A stretch of DNA of 64,000 nt from an uncultured Aquimarina sp. (GTDB lineage Bacteria > Bacteroidota > Bacteroidia > Flavobacteriales > Flavobacteriaceae), in NCBI GenBank assembly GCA_947498455.1, contig CANMKK010000006.1:62001-126000 (forward strand), written 5' to 3'. The position numbers and the translations under genes were made by a program. The notes under the pieces were generated by a model that did not search any database, was not told where the DNA came from, and worked only from the letters and a program-made list of their open reading frames with translations. Below are positions 45,671 through 53,319 of the stretch, in pieces (position 1 is the first letter of the stretch; every line of letters begins with the position of its first letter).

Positions 45671-46099
45671 AGAGTTAAGATACTGAAAAATAACACAATA
45701 CACATCACCCCGAATACAGCGTTGCGGAATGAAGCAATCTGTCCAAACATTATCACTTTGATCATGAGATTACTTTGTCAAACCTCATCATTATGTCCCT
45801 ATAAAACGTAATTGCGAATGCAGTGCAACAAAAAAAAGTAATCCAACAACATCTTTAGAATCATACCCTTTATGAAGATCCACCAGATTACAGAATTCTG
45901 TATAAAACCTTTATTTGATGCATTTTAAATTTTAAAACAAAACATAACAAACTAAAAAACAATGTTTTATTATTTTACAAAAAAAGCCGTTCCGTACAGA
46001 TTTCTGTATGGAAACCTCGTTTGCAACATGTATTTTAGCCCCGTTGATCAACAAAAAAACAAGAGAATTTTAATTTTTTAACAAAAACATATTGTAATT
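45671..46099. other. Intergenic region with degenerate repeats and a hairpin
   Basis: This 429-bp divergent gap shows no gene. It contains degenerate copies of a repeat resembling GTCATTGCGAAGCAATC motifs (45718-45850), and a hairpin at 45990-46013 (TTCCGTACAG and CTGTATGGAA) upstream of the helical protein gene at 46100. Confidence 0.45.
45718..45850. repeat. Degenerate dispersed-repeat-like sequence
   Basis: TTGCGGAATGAAGCAATCTG (45722-45741), GAGATTACTTTGTCAAACC (about 45766-45784) and GTAATTGCGAATGCAGTGCA (45808-45827) resemble damaged forms of the GTCATTGCGA...GAAGCAATC repeat. That repeat occurs in intergenic DNA of many Bacteroidota (general knowledge). The match is partial and imperfect. 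Confidence 0.3.
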
Positions 46100-46600
46100 A
46101 TGGCAATAGATAATTTAATCTCTACGGCTTTTACTGCAGAAGAGGTAGAAGCTATCAACCAAGCACTTACTACTATCGAAACCACCATCCAGGGAAAAAT
46201 GATCAATCTCACCCCAGAAGAACGACAGATATACGGAAAATTAGGGAATCGCACCGAAAACTGGGTTAAGAAAGTAACCGGATATATGGAACAAAAACCA
46301 GAACTCGTTCCTTTTTACATTAACAAAGCAGAGTTTGACAAAGATGTAAAAGTTAGAGAAGAAATCCTTCCGATGATGCGACGTATAACTTCTATACAAG
46401 AAAGTTTGGATGACACTTCTAAGCTGCTAAGTACCGATATTTTTAATGCCGCTATCGCATATTATCGTAACATCAAGTTGATCAGTCAGCAAAACGTACC
46501 CGGTACTTCTAACATCTATAAAGACCTGGCGGATCAATTTCCAGGCCGTAGTTCTGCAATACCAGAAGAAAAAAAGAACCCAAATGGGGGCACTGCATAA
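46100..46600 (+). CDS. Helical protein of unknown function, upstream of the toxin gene
   Basis: A 166-residue protein without signal peptide. It is almost entirely predicted helical (FTAEEVEAINQALTTIETTI, LTPEERQIYGKLGNRTENWV, REEILPMMRRITSIQESLDD), with a proline- and glycine-rich tail (PEEKKNPNGGTA). I do not recognise the family. It has no membrane segment, so it is probably cytoplasmic. It precedes the frameshifted lipoprotein toxin gene by 172 bp and could be a locus accessory, but nothing in the sequence proves a link. A hairpin lies at 45990-46013, about 90 bp upstream. Confidence 0.75.
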   Translation: MAIDNLISTAFTAEEVEAINQALTTIETTIQGKMINLTPEERQIYGKLGNRTENWVKKVTGYMEQKPELVPFYINKAEFDKDVKVREEILPMMRRITSIQESLDDTSKLLSTDIFNAAIAYYRNIKLISQQNVPGTSNIYKDLADQFPGRSSAIPEEKKNPNGGTA

Positions 46601-46772
46601 TGCACAAGTAGTCTGAAGATCCCCCAGAGCCCGTAACACAACACCCTCTGGGCACTTAGGCAACGGCCTATTGGGGCTTCCATAACGGGGTATAGGGGGT
46701 AACACTTTCTATTGCTATTACACTAACTAGAGTAACAAAAAAATAATCACACACAGTAAAACACTTAATAAA

Positions 46773-48530
46773 ATGAAAAACAACATAAGTAAAAAATTAA
46801 GGCTACTCAGTTATATAGCAGTAGCAGTACTGTGCATTACAGGATGTACAGAAGACAATGACCCTATACCGGTCGAAACTACAACACAGACCCTAAAAGG
46901 CTATGCCTATCATAACTATGGGCAATTACAAAAAAGCAAACGCCTGGAAACTCTAGTTGCCAAAGTAACATCCCGGAACGAAAGCCTCCGTAAATCTGGT
47001 AACGTTGTCGATGCCTATATTATTGATACCAACCTAGTACAAATCCTGGAAGCAGAGAACTATACCAATTATACATTTAGGGCAGCAAAACAACCGTATG
47101 ATCCAAATACGGCATATAACTATGTACTCACCCTCTTTAATGACGGAAGTTTCCACCAGATGTATGTAGCGTATCCTATACTAGCAGATGGGAACTATGA
47201 CATAGCCAATCTCATAGGATTCCCAATTGATGGAGATGCACTGGTACAAAAATCAGGAGCTTGTGGTCCACTTCATGAAGGTCGAGTATGGAGAGAAGAT
47301 TCTACAAATTGTATCCCCGTAAACTGTACTGCAGGCGGTGATCATACCCCTGCACAAACATCATCCTGCAATGGAGATGCACACCAATTACCAAGAACGA
47401 TATGCTCTGGGGTCTGGGTGACCATCTGTGAACCCGGCCCACCAGGAGCGGGATCAACGGGTAATGGTACCATTACCAATAGTAACGGTAGTAGAGGTGG
47501 GTCTACGATAGCAGTTACTCCTATAAATAGTGCAATAGAACCACTTTTACTCTACTCTACATTAAGGATACCCCACGGAAGTGATTTATTTAAATGGATC
47601 GTAGACTTTAAAAACAAAGAGCAAGTAGATATACTTTTCCATCTAGGAGAAGAAAACCAATGGTCAGAAGATATTAGATCATTTAATTTAGAGGCCTTAA
47701 ACTTACTAAGAACAGGAAACGAAACAGAGAAAAAGCTAGTTAAAGATGTTTTAAAAGCCATAAAAGGTGATATAAGTGCGGATTTAGCTCAGTACCTAAA
47801 TCCTAATGCACAACCAACAGAAATTGGCCCTGCCTCTTTTTGTGAATCAGGTAACTGGGATCCAGGTTCTGATCCAGAGATGTTATATGCTTATGGCCCT
47901 GGGTTGTTCAGAACGTTTTCTGATGCAGCTTGGAATATCCTTATCAGAGGATTTGAGCATTTTACTAACGATTCTGTAGAAGGAGATCTTATCAGAGATG
48001 TTTTTAGGCTTAGAGGTATTCATGTCCCGATAGATATACCAAATGAAACTCTGGGAGAGATGTTTCAGGTATTCTCAGACAATGGAGAATTCCAAGTACG
48101 TTATGAATCAGGAATTGGTGGAGATTTACTGCATCTAGGGTTAGATATATTAGATGTAGTTACTATTTTATCACCTAGTAGAGGTGGTGGAGCTTTTCTA
48201 GCCATAAAAGGTGGCGGACCAATTACTGTAGCAACATTTAAGAAGTTTCTAAAGGAAGCCGGTATCGGCAAAAAAAGAATCGATGACTTAGTAGATACTT
48301 TAGATGATAATGCTACATTTGTTCTTGACGGAACCGGAGAGTTTAGAATTGTACGAGGACATCACCCATTGGCAAAAATAGCCTTTGATGGAGATTCTTT
48401 TTATGATATCCAAAAAGCATTTAGTGTGTCCCCATCTACCCTTCAAAATGTATGGGAAAATTGCACACCCATTAGAGGATTTAATAAATGTACATCGAAA
48501 AATAACTGGACAACAAAACAGCTTATATAG
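46773..48530 (+). CDS. Surface lipoprotein with GHH-type nuclease toxin domain, frameshifted
   Basis: The frame encodes 585 residues, the last about 22 out of frame. The N-terminus has a lipobox (LCITGC, Cys25, followed by TEDND). An N-terminal domain (about 38-155) is followed by a cysteine-rich segment (about 163-220), a Gly/Ser/Thr linker (about 223-250) and an alpha-helical pre-toxin region (about 255-510). The toxin-like domain begins at FVLDGTGEFRIVRGHHPLAKIAF, with GHH at 529-531. After Glu562 the frame leaves the domain. The missing part (LEDLINVHRKITGQQNSLYS) is in the +1 frame. One base too many in GGGAAAA at 48454-48460 explains it. The GHH domain belongs by appearance to HNH/endonuclease VII-type toxins of polymorphic toxin systems. 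A probable immunity gene follows. Confidence 0.75.
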   Translation: MKNNISKKLRLLSYIAVAVLCITGCTEDNDPIPVETTTQTLKGYAYHNYGQLQKSKRLETLVAKVTSRNESLRKSGNVVDAYIIDTNLVQILEAENYTNYTFRAAKQPYDPNTAYNYVLTLFNDGSFHQMYVAYPILADGNYDIANLIGFPIDGDALVQKSGACGPLHEGRVWREDSTNCIPVNCTAGGDHTPAQTSSCNGDAHQLPRTICSGVWVTICEPGPPGAGSTGNGTITNSNGSRGGSTIAVTPINSAIEPLLLYSTLRIPHGSDLFKWIVDFKNKEQVDILFHLGEENQWSEDIRSFNLEALNLLRTGNETEKKLVKDVLKAIKGDISADLAQYLNPNAQPTEIGPASFCESGNWDPGSDPEMLYAYGPGLFRTFSDAAWNILIRGFEHFTNDSVEGDLIRDVFRLRGIHVPIDIPNETLGEMFQVFSDNGEFQVRYESGIGGDLLHLGLDILDVVTILSPSRGGGAFLAIKGGGPITVATFKKFLKEAGIGKKRIDDLVDTLDDNATFVLDGTGEFRIVRGHHPLAKIAFDGDSFYDIQKAFSVSPSTLQNVWENCTPIRGFNKCTSKNNWTTKQLI

Positions 48531-48717
48531 TACTTTTGCCAAAACTGGTGAACGCTTAACATTAGAAAAAATGGCAGAAATAGAAATAAAAGCAATGACT
48601 AACATAGGAATACCTGAAGATATTGCTACAGGTTGGGTCATTAAGGCCTTAGAGGATTTAAAAATACTAGGCGTAAAATATATCACAAACATTCCATGGA
48701 ATGGATTAAATAAGTAA
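48385..48717 (+). pseudogene. Out-of-frame C-terminal part of the GHH toxin
   Basis: Only the part from about 48460 is toxin. Deleting one A at 48457-48460 joins ...LQNVWE to IAHPLEDLINVHRKITGQQN and onward to IPEDIATGWVIKALEDLKI and YITNIPWNGLNK. The tail then ends at 48717, giving a full-length toxin of about 647 residues. This tail pattern (ITGQQ, SLYSTFAKTGERLT, then a helical segment ending in IPW) is what I would expect for the C-terminal half of GHH-type toxin domains. The shift needed is +1 (or -2), so a classical -1 slippery site does not explain it. It may be a true mutation or a sequencing error. Confidence 0.7.
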
Positions 48718-48722
48718 ATAAC

Positions 48723-49052
48723 ATGAAAAAAAATCAGGAAATTTTAGATGAATACGGAAGAACTCTTGTGAAAAATGTTTTCGATTTTAATTTTAAAATG
48801 TTAAAACACAATCTATCAAAAAATTTGAATTCTAACGAATTAGAAAAAAAGATTGATTCTATTTCCAAGAACACTTTAGAGAGTTGTTTGTTTGACTTTT
48901 TAAAAATTTTTGAAGAAAACGAACAATTTAAACTATACTATGAATCAAAAGGTCAAAAAGTAAATTTAGTTGAAATAAGCGAAATGCTTAAGTCAGAACC
49001 TATTGTAGAGAATGGTTGGATTGAACGGTTTAGTACAGAAATAAAAAAATAA
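48723..49052 (+). CDS. Probable immunity protein for the adjacent GHH toxin
   Basis: A 109-residue cytoplasmic protein that starts 5 bp after the restored toxin stop. It is helical and charged, with acidic stretches (NSNELEKKIDS, LKIFEENEQFKLYYESKG) and no signal peptide. In polymorphic toxin loci the gene directly behind a toxin is its immunity protein, and small size plus position fit. I do not recognise a named immunity family. A strong terminator at 49077-49106 follows, closing a toxin-immunity unit. Confidence 0.6.
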   Translation: MKKNQEILDEYGRTLVKNVFDFNFKMLKHNLSKNLNSNELEKKIDSISKNTLESCLFDFLKIFEENEQFKLYYESKGQKVNLVEISEMLKSEPIVENGWIERFSTEIKK

Positions 49053-49076
49053 ATATAAGTCTAAAAATAAGTAATT

Positions 49077-49110
49077 AACCAGATGATTAAGTACGATCAT
49101 CTGGTTTTAT
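49077..49110 (+). terminator. Terminator after the immunity gene
   Basis: Arms AACCAGATGA (49077-49086) and TCATCTGGTT (49097-49106) around a 10-nt loop, followed by TTAT. It starts 25 bp after the stop. Confidence 0.75.
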
Positions 49111-49155
49111 ATAGTCGCCATTAATGTTGTTCAATATTTGACAAATGAAAATAGA

Positions 49156-49467
49156 ATGAAAACAAACAAACAAATCATAAAAACCTTAATATGGATTGGA
49201 ATTACAATCTGTATTATTCTTGAAATTTTACTTTATTGGAAAGTAGCGTTTTTTCACAACCTACAAATAGCACAAAAGCTTATAGTATTCTATGGATCAG
49301 GTATTAGTATTATAATATTAGTTGTTTTATTAACAGGGATAGAAGAAAGGAAATACTCCAACAAAAGAATCACGTCGATTTGTACAACTCTTTTTGTGCT
49401 TTTTTTAATTTTGGCTTTTTTTGCAGGAGGAAAAGAATTATTTACAGCCTTATATCGTAAATTATAA
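49156..49467 (+). CDS. Small membrane protein, three helices
   Basis: A 103-residue protein from the ATG at 49156 (MKTNKQIIKTLIWIGITICI). A longer frame would begin at the TTG at 49138. Three hydrophobic segments are visible (about 9-26, 38-60 and 73-93) with a short basic C-terminus (LYRKL). No named family is recognised. It lies 100 bp after the immunity gene, in a region of toxin-associated small genes. A role as a second immunity or accessory membrane protein is conceivable but not shown. Confidence 0.55.
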   Translation: MKTNKQIIKTLIWIGITICIILEILLYWKVAFFHNLQIAQKLIVFYGSGISIIILVVLLTGIEERKYSNKRITSICTTLFVLFLILAFFAGGKELFTALYRKL

Positions 49468-49541
49468 ACTTTTGCCCCTCCTCGTCCTCGAATGAATAAG
49501 GCTAGCGATCGAATCCTTTCGAATGCCGTTAAAGATTGGAG

Positions 49542-49693
49542 CATTTAATAACACATAAATATGCTGGTTATTACAAAACTCTTACCCGGAACACACAGTT
49601 AAAAAAAGATATAACTAAGAACTACTTAAATAACCCATGATTTTCTTTCTACCAAGTATATAAACAAACAGAAATACAGACCTAGCAAGAAAG
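49542..49693 (+). repeat. 152-bp direct repeat, copy 1
   Basis: This stretch matches 50544-50695 with 7 differences over 152 bp, six of them transitions. It starts CATTTAATAACACATAAA and ends CCTAGCAAGAAAG. Copy 1 lies directly upstream of the secreted protein gene at 49720-50454, copy 2 downstream. There is no ORF in it. A duplicated tail of a toxin or immunity cassette is the simplest explanation. Confidence 0.85.
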
Positions 49694-49719
49694 GAAACAT
49701 ATTTTTTCTATATCAGACA

Positions 49720-50454
49720 ATGAAACACAAAATACTATATATACTCCTGTGTGTAATCAGTTTTAATACACACGGGCAATACAAAAACATTGAGTATTTA
49801 GACACTGATAAGCAACGAATTAATTTTGAAGAATTTAGCAAAAAAAAGAACTTAGAAGGCATCAAAGTGAAATTATATGTTGCTGATAATGGTAATAATA
49901 TCCTCTATAAAAAATTGACATTCACCAAGTGCTTTGGCACTCTTAACCCCACTGAAAAAGAACAACTCAATAAATATTTCTATTCCCGATATCAGATAGA
50001 CACTACCAAAACTTGGCTTATTCATTACGTAGACTCATTACCCAGTCCAGAAAAAATGCCAGAAAAATCTGGAATTGTTTATACCGATTCTACTAAAACA
50101 AAACATAAACATTTATATAGTTTTAAGGATTACCACAGTAGCTTTAAAACAGAAAAGAAACGGTTTAAAAAATATAAAGAGTGTTCGCTACTCCATTTTT
50201 ACATCAATGATAATGACTACCCTATGGACATAGATAATATTCATTGGTGCAAGGATGAACATAGAATGCTAAAATCTTTGTTCTTTAAAGAAATCGATTA
50301 TTACTCTACGATCATTATACATCCTAATGGAGAATATTACTTGTCCAAATACTCACATAGGAGTGAAGATCGCTTATTACGTTTCAAGATATTTAGAAAA
50401 GAAAAGGAACGATGGGATAAAAAATTTCTTAAAAAAGAGAGAGGTACTACATAA
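49720..50454 (+). CDS. Exported protein of unknown function between the direct repeats
   Basis: A 244-residue protein with signal peptide (MKHKILYILLCVISFNTHGQ, cleavage near HGQ). The mature part is basic and rich in Lys, Tyr and Asp (KYKECSLLHFYINDNDYPMD, IDYYSTIIIHPNGEYYLSKY) and ends in a highly basic tail (RKEKERWDKKFLKKERG). I do not recognise a family. It starts 27 bp after repeat copy 1 and ends 90 bp before copy 2, so the gene and the repeats may form a unit that was duplicated or inserted. Its role is unknown. Confidence 0.7.
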   Translation: MKHKILYILLCVISFNTHGQYKNIEYLDTDKQRINFEEFSKKKNLEGIKVKLYVADNGNNILYKKLTFTKCFGTLNPTEKEQLNKYFYSRYQIDTTKTWLIHYVDSLPSPEKMPEKSGIVYTDSTKTKHKHLYSFKDYHSSFKTEKKRFKKYKECSLLHFYINDNDYPMDIDNIHWCKDEHRMLKSLFFKEIDYYSTIIIHPNGEYYLSKYSHRSEDRLLRFKIFRKEKERWDKKFLKKERGTT

Positions 50455-50543
50455 ATTGTTTAGATCAATAAAGAATATTCTTCCTAATGCTTGATCTCCA
50501 ATAATGCACAAATATTCTGGACATTGCCTGACCTCGATACGAT

Positions 50544-50695
50544 CATTTAATAACACATAAACATGCTGGTTATTACAAAACTCTTATCCGGAACACACAG
50601 TTAAAAAAAGATACAACTAAGAACTACTTAAATAATCCATGATTTTCTTTCTACCAAGTACATGAACAAACAGAAATAGAGACCTAGCAAGAAAG
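50544..50695 (+). repeat. 152-bp direct repeat, copy 2
   Basis: See copy 1 at 49542-49693, the same length with 7 differences. The boundaries are sharp: upstream sequences share nothing, and similarity stops after GCAAGAAAG. The pair encloses about 1 kb including one gene, so homologous recombination between them would delete or duplicate that gene. Confidence 0.85.
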
Positions 50696-50710
50696 CAATA
50701 CAAAAGCAAA

Positions 50711-50739
50711 AAAGGTAGCAATATAAAATCACTACCTTT
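50711..50739 (-). terminator. Terminator of the 50787-51389 gene
   Basis: Arms AAAGGTAG (50711-50718) and CTACCTTT (50732-50739) around a 13-nt loop. On the minus strand the stem is followed by TTTGC, a modest tail. It lies about 50 bp downstream of the stop. Confidence 0.55.
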
Positions 50740-50786
50740 AATTTATTAATTTTGTAACCCTATTTTAGGACGTCACAATGCTAAAT

Positions 50787-51389
50787 TTATTTTGCTTTTT
50801 TGATAATGTATTTAGCCATTTCTTTAGCTAATTTGGCATAACTCTCTGCAATTCTCATCCCAGAGTTATAATCAGCTCCATAAAAATTACTCCCTGGCAT
50901 ATTTTTATAAGCAACTGAGCAAAGGATATTATCTGGATTAGCGGTTTCATATACGGTAATAGTAGCATTTACTTTAGAAGGCTGTTTCATAACGCCAACA
51001 TTATACCCAGGATAAATCCAGGTCGTTTTAACTACCATAGTATGTTTTGCACTTTCTAATCCTTTTAATGCTTTTACTTCCTGCTTTTTAAAGCGTTTGT
51101 TAAAAGAATCCATATACTTTGGTTCATATAAATTTTCCCTATCAGCAAACCATGATTTTTTAAACCTTTCGCCTCTACCTTCTCCAGGGTATTTAGCCTC
51201 TCTCTTATCCATTTTTTCTTTTAAGAAATCTTCTTCTGTTTCGAATTTATGAACCTTAAGGCCTTCATAATCAAAAACGAGATTATACTCAGAAATCCCT
51301 TTTAAATTTTTAATATTTCCTTCAAGTTTTTTTTGAGCGAAAGAAACTGTAGTTAACATCACTAAAGCTAACAGTAATAATTTTCTCAT
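50787..51389 (-). CDS. Exported protein of unknown function
   Basis: A 200-residue protein with signal peptide (MRKLLLLALVMLTTVSFAQ). The mature part starts KKLEGNIKNLKGISEYNLVF and contains beta-rich stretches (VKTTWIYPGYNVGVMKQPS, NATITVYETANPDNILCSV) and a helical C-terminus (IAESYAKLAKEMAKYIIKKA). This looks like a family of small Bacteroidota periplasmic proteins with a conserved YPGYNVG...GADYN pattern, but I cannot name it. It is divergent from dxs and monocistronic, with a terminator downstream. Confidence 0.75.
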   Translation of the reverse strand: MRKLLLLALVMLTTVSFAQKKLEGNIKNLKGISEYNLVFDYEGLKVHKFETEEDFLKEKMDKREAKYPGEGRGERFKKSWFADRENLYEPKYMDSFNKRFKKQEVKALKGLESAKHTMVVKTTWIYPGYNVGVMKQPSKVNATITVYETANPDNILCSVAYKNMPGSNFYGADYNSGMRIAESYAKLAKEMAKYIIKKAK

Positions 51390-51493
51390 GATTTAGTTTT
51401 TTGAATTCGAGGTAAAGATATTTCTTTTTTTGGTAAGTATCATTTATCGATTACCCATAGTCTACAAAATAGAAGAATGATTATTTAAAATTG

Positions 51494-51501
51494 TAGTTTT
51501 G
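51494..51501 (+). promoter_or_regulatory. Predicted -7 box of the dxs promoter
   Basis: TAGTTTTG matches TAnnTTTG exactly and lies 18 nt before the dxs ATG. No TTG is found at the expected distance upstream. Confidence 0.4.
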
Positions 51502-51519
51502 CACCAGAAATACTTTTGA

Positions 51520-53304
51520 ATGCAAAACAAACTGCTACAACATATAGAATACCCTACGGATCTCCGTACATTATCCCCGGATCAATTACCACAAGTAGCT
51601 GAAGAATTAAGAGATTTTATCATTAATATCGTAGCTACTAAAGAAGGGCATCTGGGTGCCAGTTTGGGTGTTGTAGAGCTTACCATCGCTTTACATTATA
51701 TCTTCGATACCCCAAATGATTTATTGGTCTGGGATGTAGGACATCAGGCATATCCACACAAAATACTCACCGGAAGAAAAGAATCCTTTCATACCAATCG
51801 GCAATTAGGAGGTATCAGTGGTTTCCCTAAACGCAGCGAAAGTGAATATGATACCTTTGGCGTAGGGCATTCTTCTACATCTATATCTGCAGTTTTAGGA
51901 ATGGCGATTGCTTCAAAATTAAAAGGCGAGTCCTTAAAACAACATATTGCCGTAATCGGAGATGCTTCTATTGCCAGTGGAATGGCTTTCGAAGGTTTAA
52001 ATCATGCCGGAGTCACAGATGCCAATGTATTAGTGATTCTTAATGATAATGCCATTGGTATTGATCCTAGTGTTGGTGCATTAAAAGAATATCTTACCAA
52101 GGCAGCGGTCGGTTATAAACCTAAAACGGATAATATAATAGAGGCTCTGAATTTTAAATACTTTGGTCCAATTGATGGTCACGATTTACCGACACTTCTT
52201 TCTACTTTAGAAAAACTAAAACACATAAAAGGTCCTAAACTTTTACATATTATCACTACCAAAGGAAAAGGACTAAAACAGGCAGAAGAAAATCAAGTAA
52301 CCTATCATGCTCCGGGTAAATTTGACGCTACAACGGGTGACCTGCTTCCTAAAGAACGGGTACTACAACCGCCAAAATTCCAAGATGTATTTGGGCATAC
52401 TATTCTGGAGCTTGCCAGGGAAAATAAAAAAATTATAGGGATCACCCCTGCAATGCCAACCGGTAGTTCTCTTAAGTATATGATGAAAGAGATGCCTGAT
52501 CGCGCTTTTGATGTCGGCATTGCAGAACAACACGCAGTTACACTTGCCGCGGGCATGGCCACACAAGGGTTAGTTCCATTCTGCACCATATACTCTACGT
52601 TTTTACAACGAGCCTATGATCAGGTAATCCACGATGTTGCTTTGCAAAACCTACCCGTTATCTTTTGTATAGATCGAGCGGGTCTAGTAGGTGCCGATGG
52701 AGCTACACACCACGGTACATTTGACATTGCCTACCTCAACTGTATCCCCAATATGATAATTGCTGCTCCGGCAAATGAAATCGAACTTAGAAATCTGCTC
52801 TATACAGCTTCTACAGGATTAGAACATCCGATTGCCATTCGATATCCAAGAGGACGAGGAACTATTATGGACTGGAAACAACCTTTTCAGGAAATCAAAA
52901 TTGGAAAAGGAACTACTACCCAAAAAGGATCTAAAATAGCTTTTATATCCACAGGGACTATCGGTACCAATGTCACTTTAGCATTAAATGATATTGAAAA
53001 AAAAATAAGTCATTATCATTTTTGTTTTATAAAACCTTTGGATCGTGACCTTCTACAACAAATACTAAAGGAGTATCAAATTATTATAACTATCGAAGAT
53101 GGTGTAATTAAGGGAGGTTTTGGAAATTCAATTATTGATTTTGCGAATCATCAAGGCTTCAAAAATAAAATAATCTCACTAGGCGTTCCTGATCAATTCA
53201 TCAATCATGGAACAACTACCGAGTTACAGGAAATTTGTGGGATTTCAGTTTCAAAAATTAAAGAATTAGTTCTTACGGTTCTATCTAAAAACCCTTCTTT
53301 ATAG
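51520..53304 (+). CDS. dxs: 1-deoxy-D-xylulose-5-phosphate synthase
   Basis: A 594-residue thiamine diphosphate enzyme that joins pyruvate and glyceraldehyde 3-phosphate to give DXP. The ThDP motif GDASIASGMAFEGLNHAG ... NDN lies at about 147-177. The catalytic glutamate region DVGIAEQHAVTLAAGMA is at about 331-347, and the transketolase C-terminal domain runs from about 470. It is about 25 residues shorter than E. coli Dxs (620). DXP serves isoprenoids, thiamine and pyridoxal phosphate. With mevalonate genes in the same window, the latter two are the more likely uses. It ends 15 bp from the convergent M36 gene. Confidence 0.95.
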   Translation: MQNKLLQHIEYPTDLRTLSPDQLPQVAEELRDFIINIVATKEGHLGASLGVVELTIALHYIFDTPNDLLVWDVGHQAYPHKILTGRKESFHTNRQLGGISGFPKRSESEYDTFGVGHSSTSISAVLGMAIASKLKGESLKQHIAVIGDASIASGMAFEGLNHAGVTDANVLVILNDNAIGIDPSVGALKEYLTKAAVGYKPKTDNIIEALNFKYFGPIDGHDLPTLLSTLEKLKHIKGPKLLHIITTKGKGLKQAEENQVTYHAPGKFDATTGDLLPKERVLQPPKFQDVFGHTILELARENKKIIGITPAMPTGSSLKYMMKEMPDRAFDVGIAEQHAVTLAAGMATQGLVPFCTIYSTFLQRAYDQVIHDVALQNLPVIFCIDRAGLVGADGATHHGTFDIAYLNCIPNMIIAAPANEIELRNLLYTASTGLEHPIAIRYPRGRGTIMDWKQPFQEIKIGKGTTTQKGSKIAFISTGTIGTNVTLALNDIEKKISHYHFCFIKPLDRDLLQQILKEYQIIITIEDGVIKGGFGNSIIDFANHQGFKNKIISLGVPDQFINHGTTTELQEICGISVSKIKELVLTVLSKNPSL

Positions 53305-53319
53305 GAAGAACCAAGATCA

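Larger units (their letters stand above)
50455..50786. other. Intergenic region with repeat copy 2
   Basis: This 332-bp gap holds the second direct repeat (50544-50695) and the hairpin at 50711-50739. No gene is visible. Confidence 0.5.

Noticed and set aside
48454..48460. Programmed -1 ribosomal frameshift in the toxin gene
   Set aside because: The required change is +1 or -2, and the run does not fit a -1 slippery heptamer in the zero frame.
48300..48692. Minus-strand 130-codon frame over the toxin 3' end
   Set aside because: It is the antisense shadow of the toxin coding sequence, which is coherent on the plus strand across the frameshift.
49542..50695. CRISPR-like array from the repeated 152-bp sequence
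   Set aside because: There are only two long copies about 1 kb apart with a gene between them, not short repeats with spacers.
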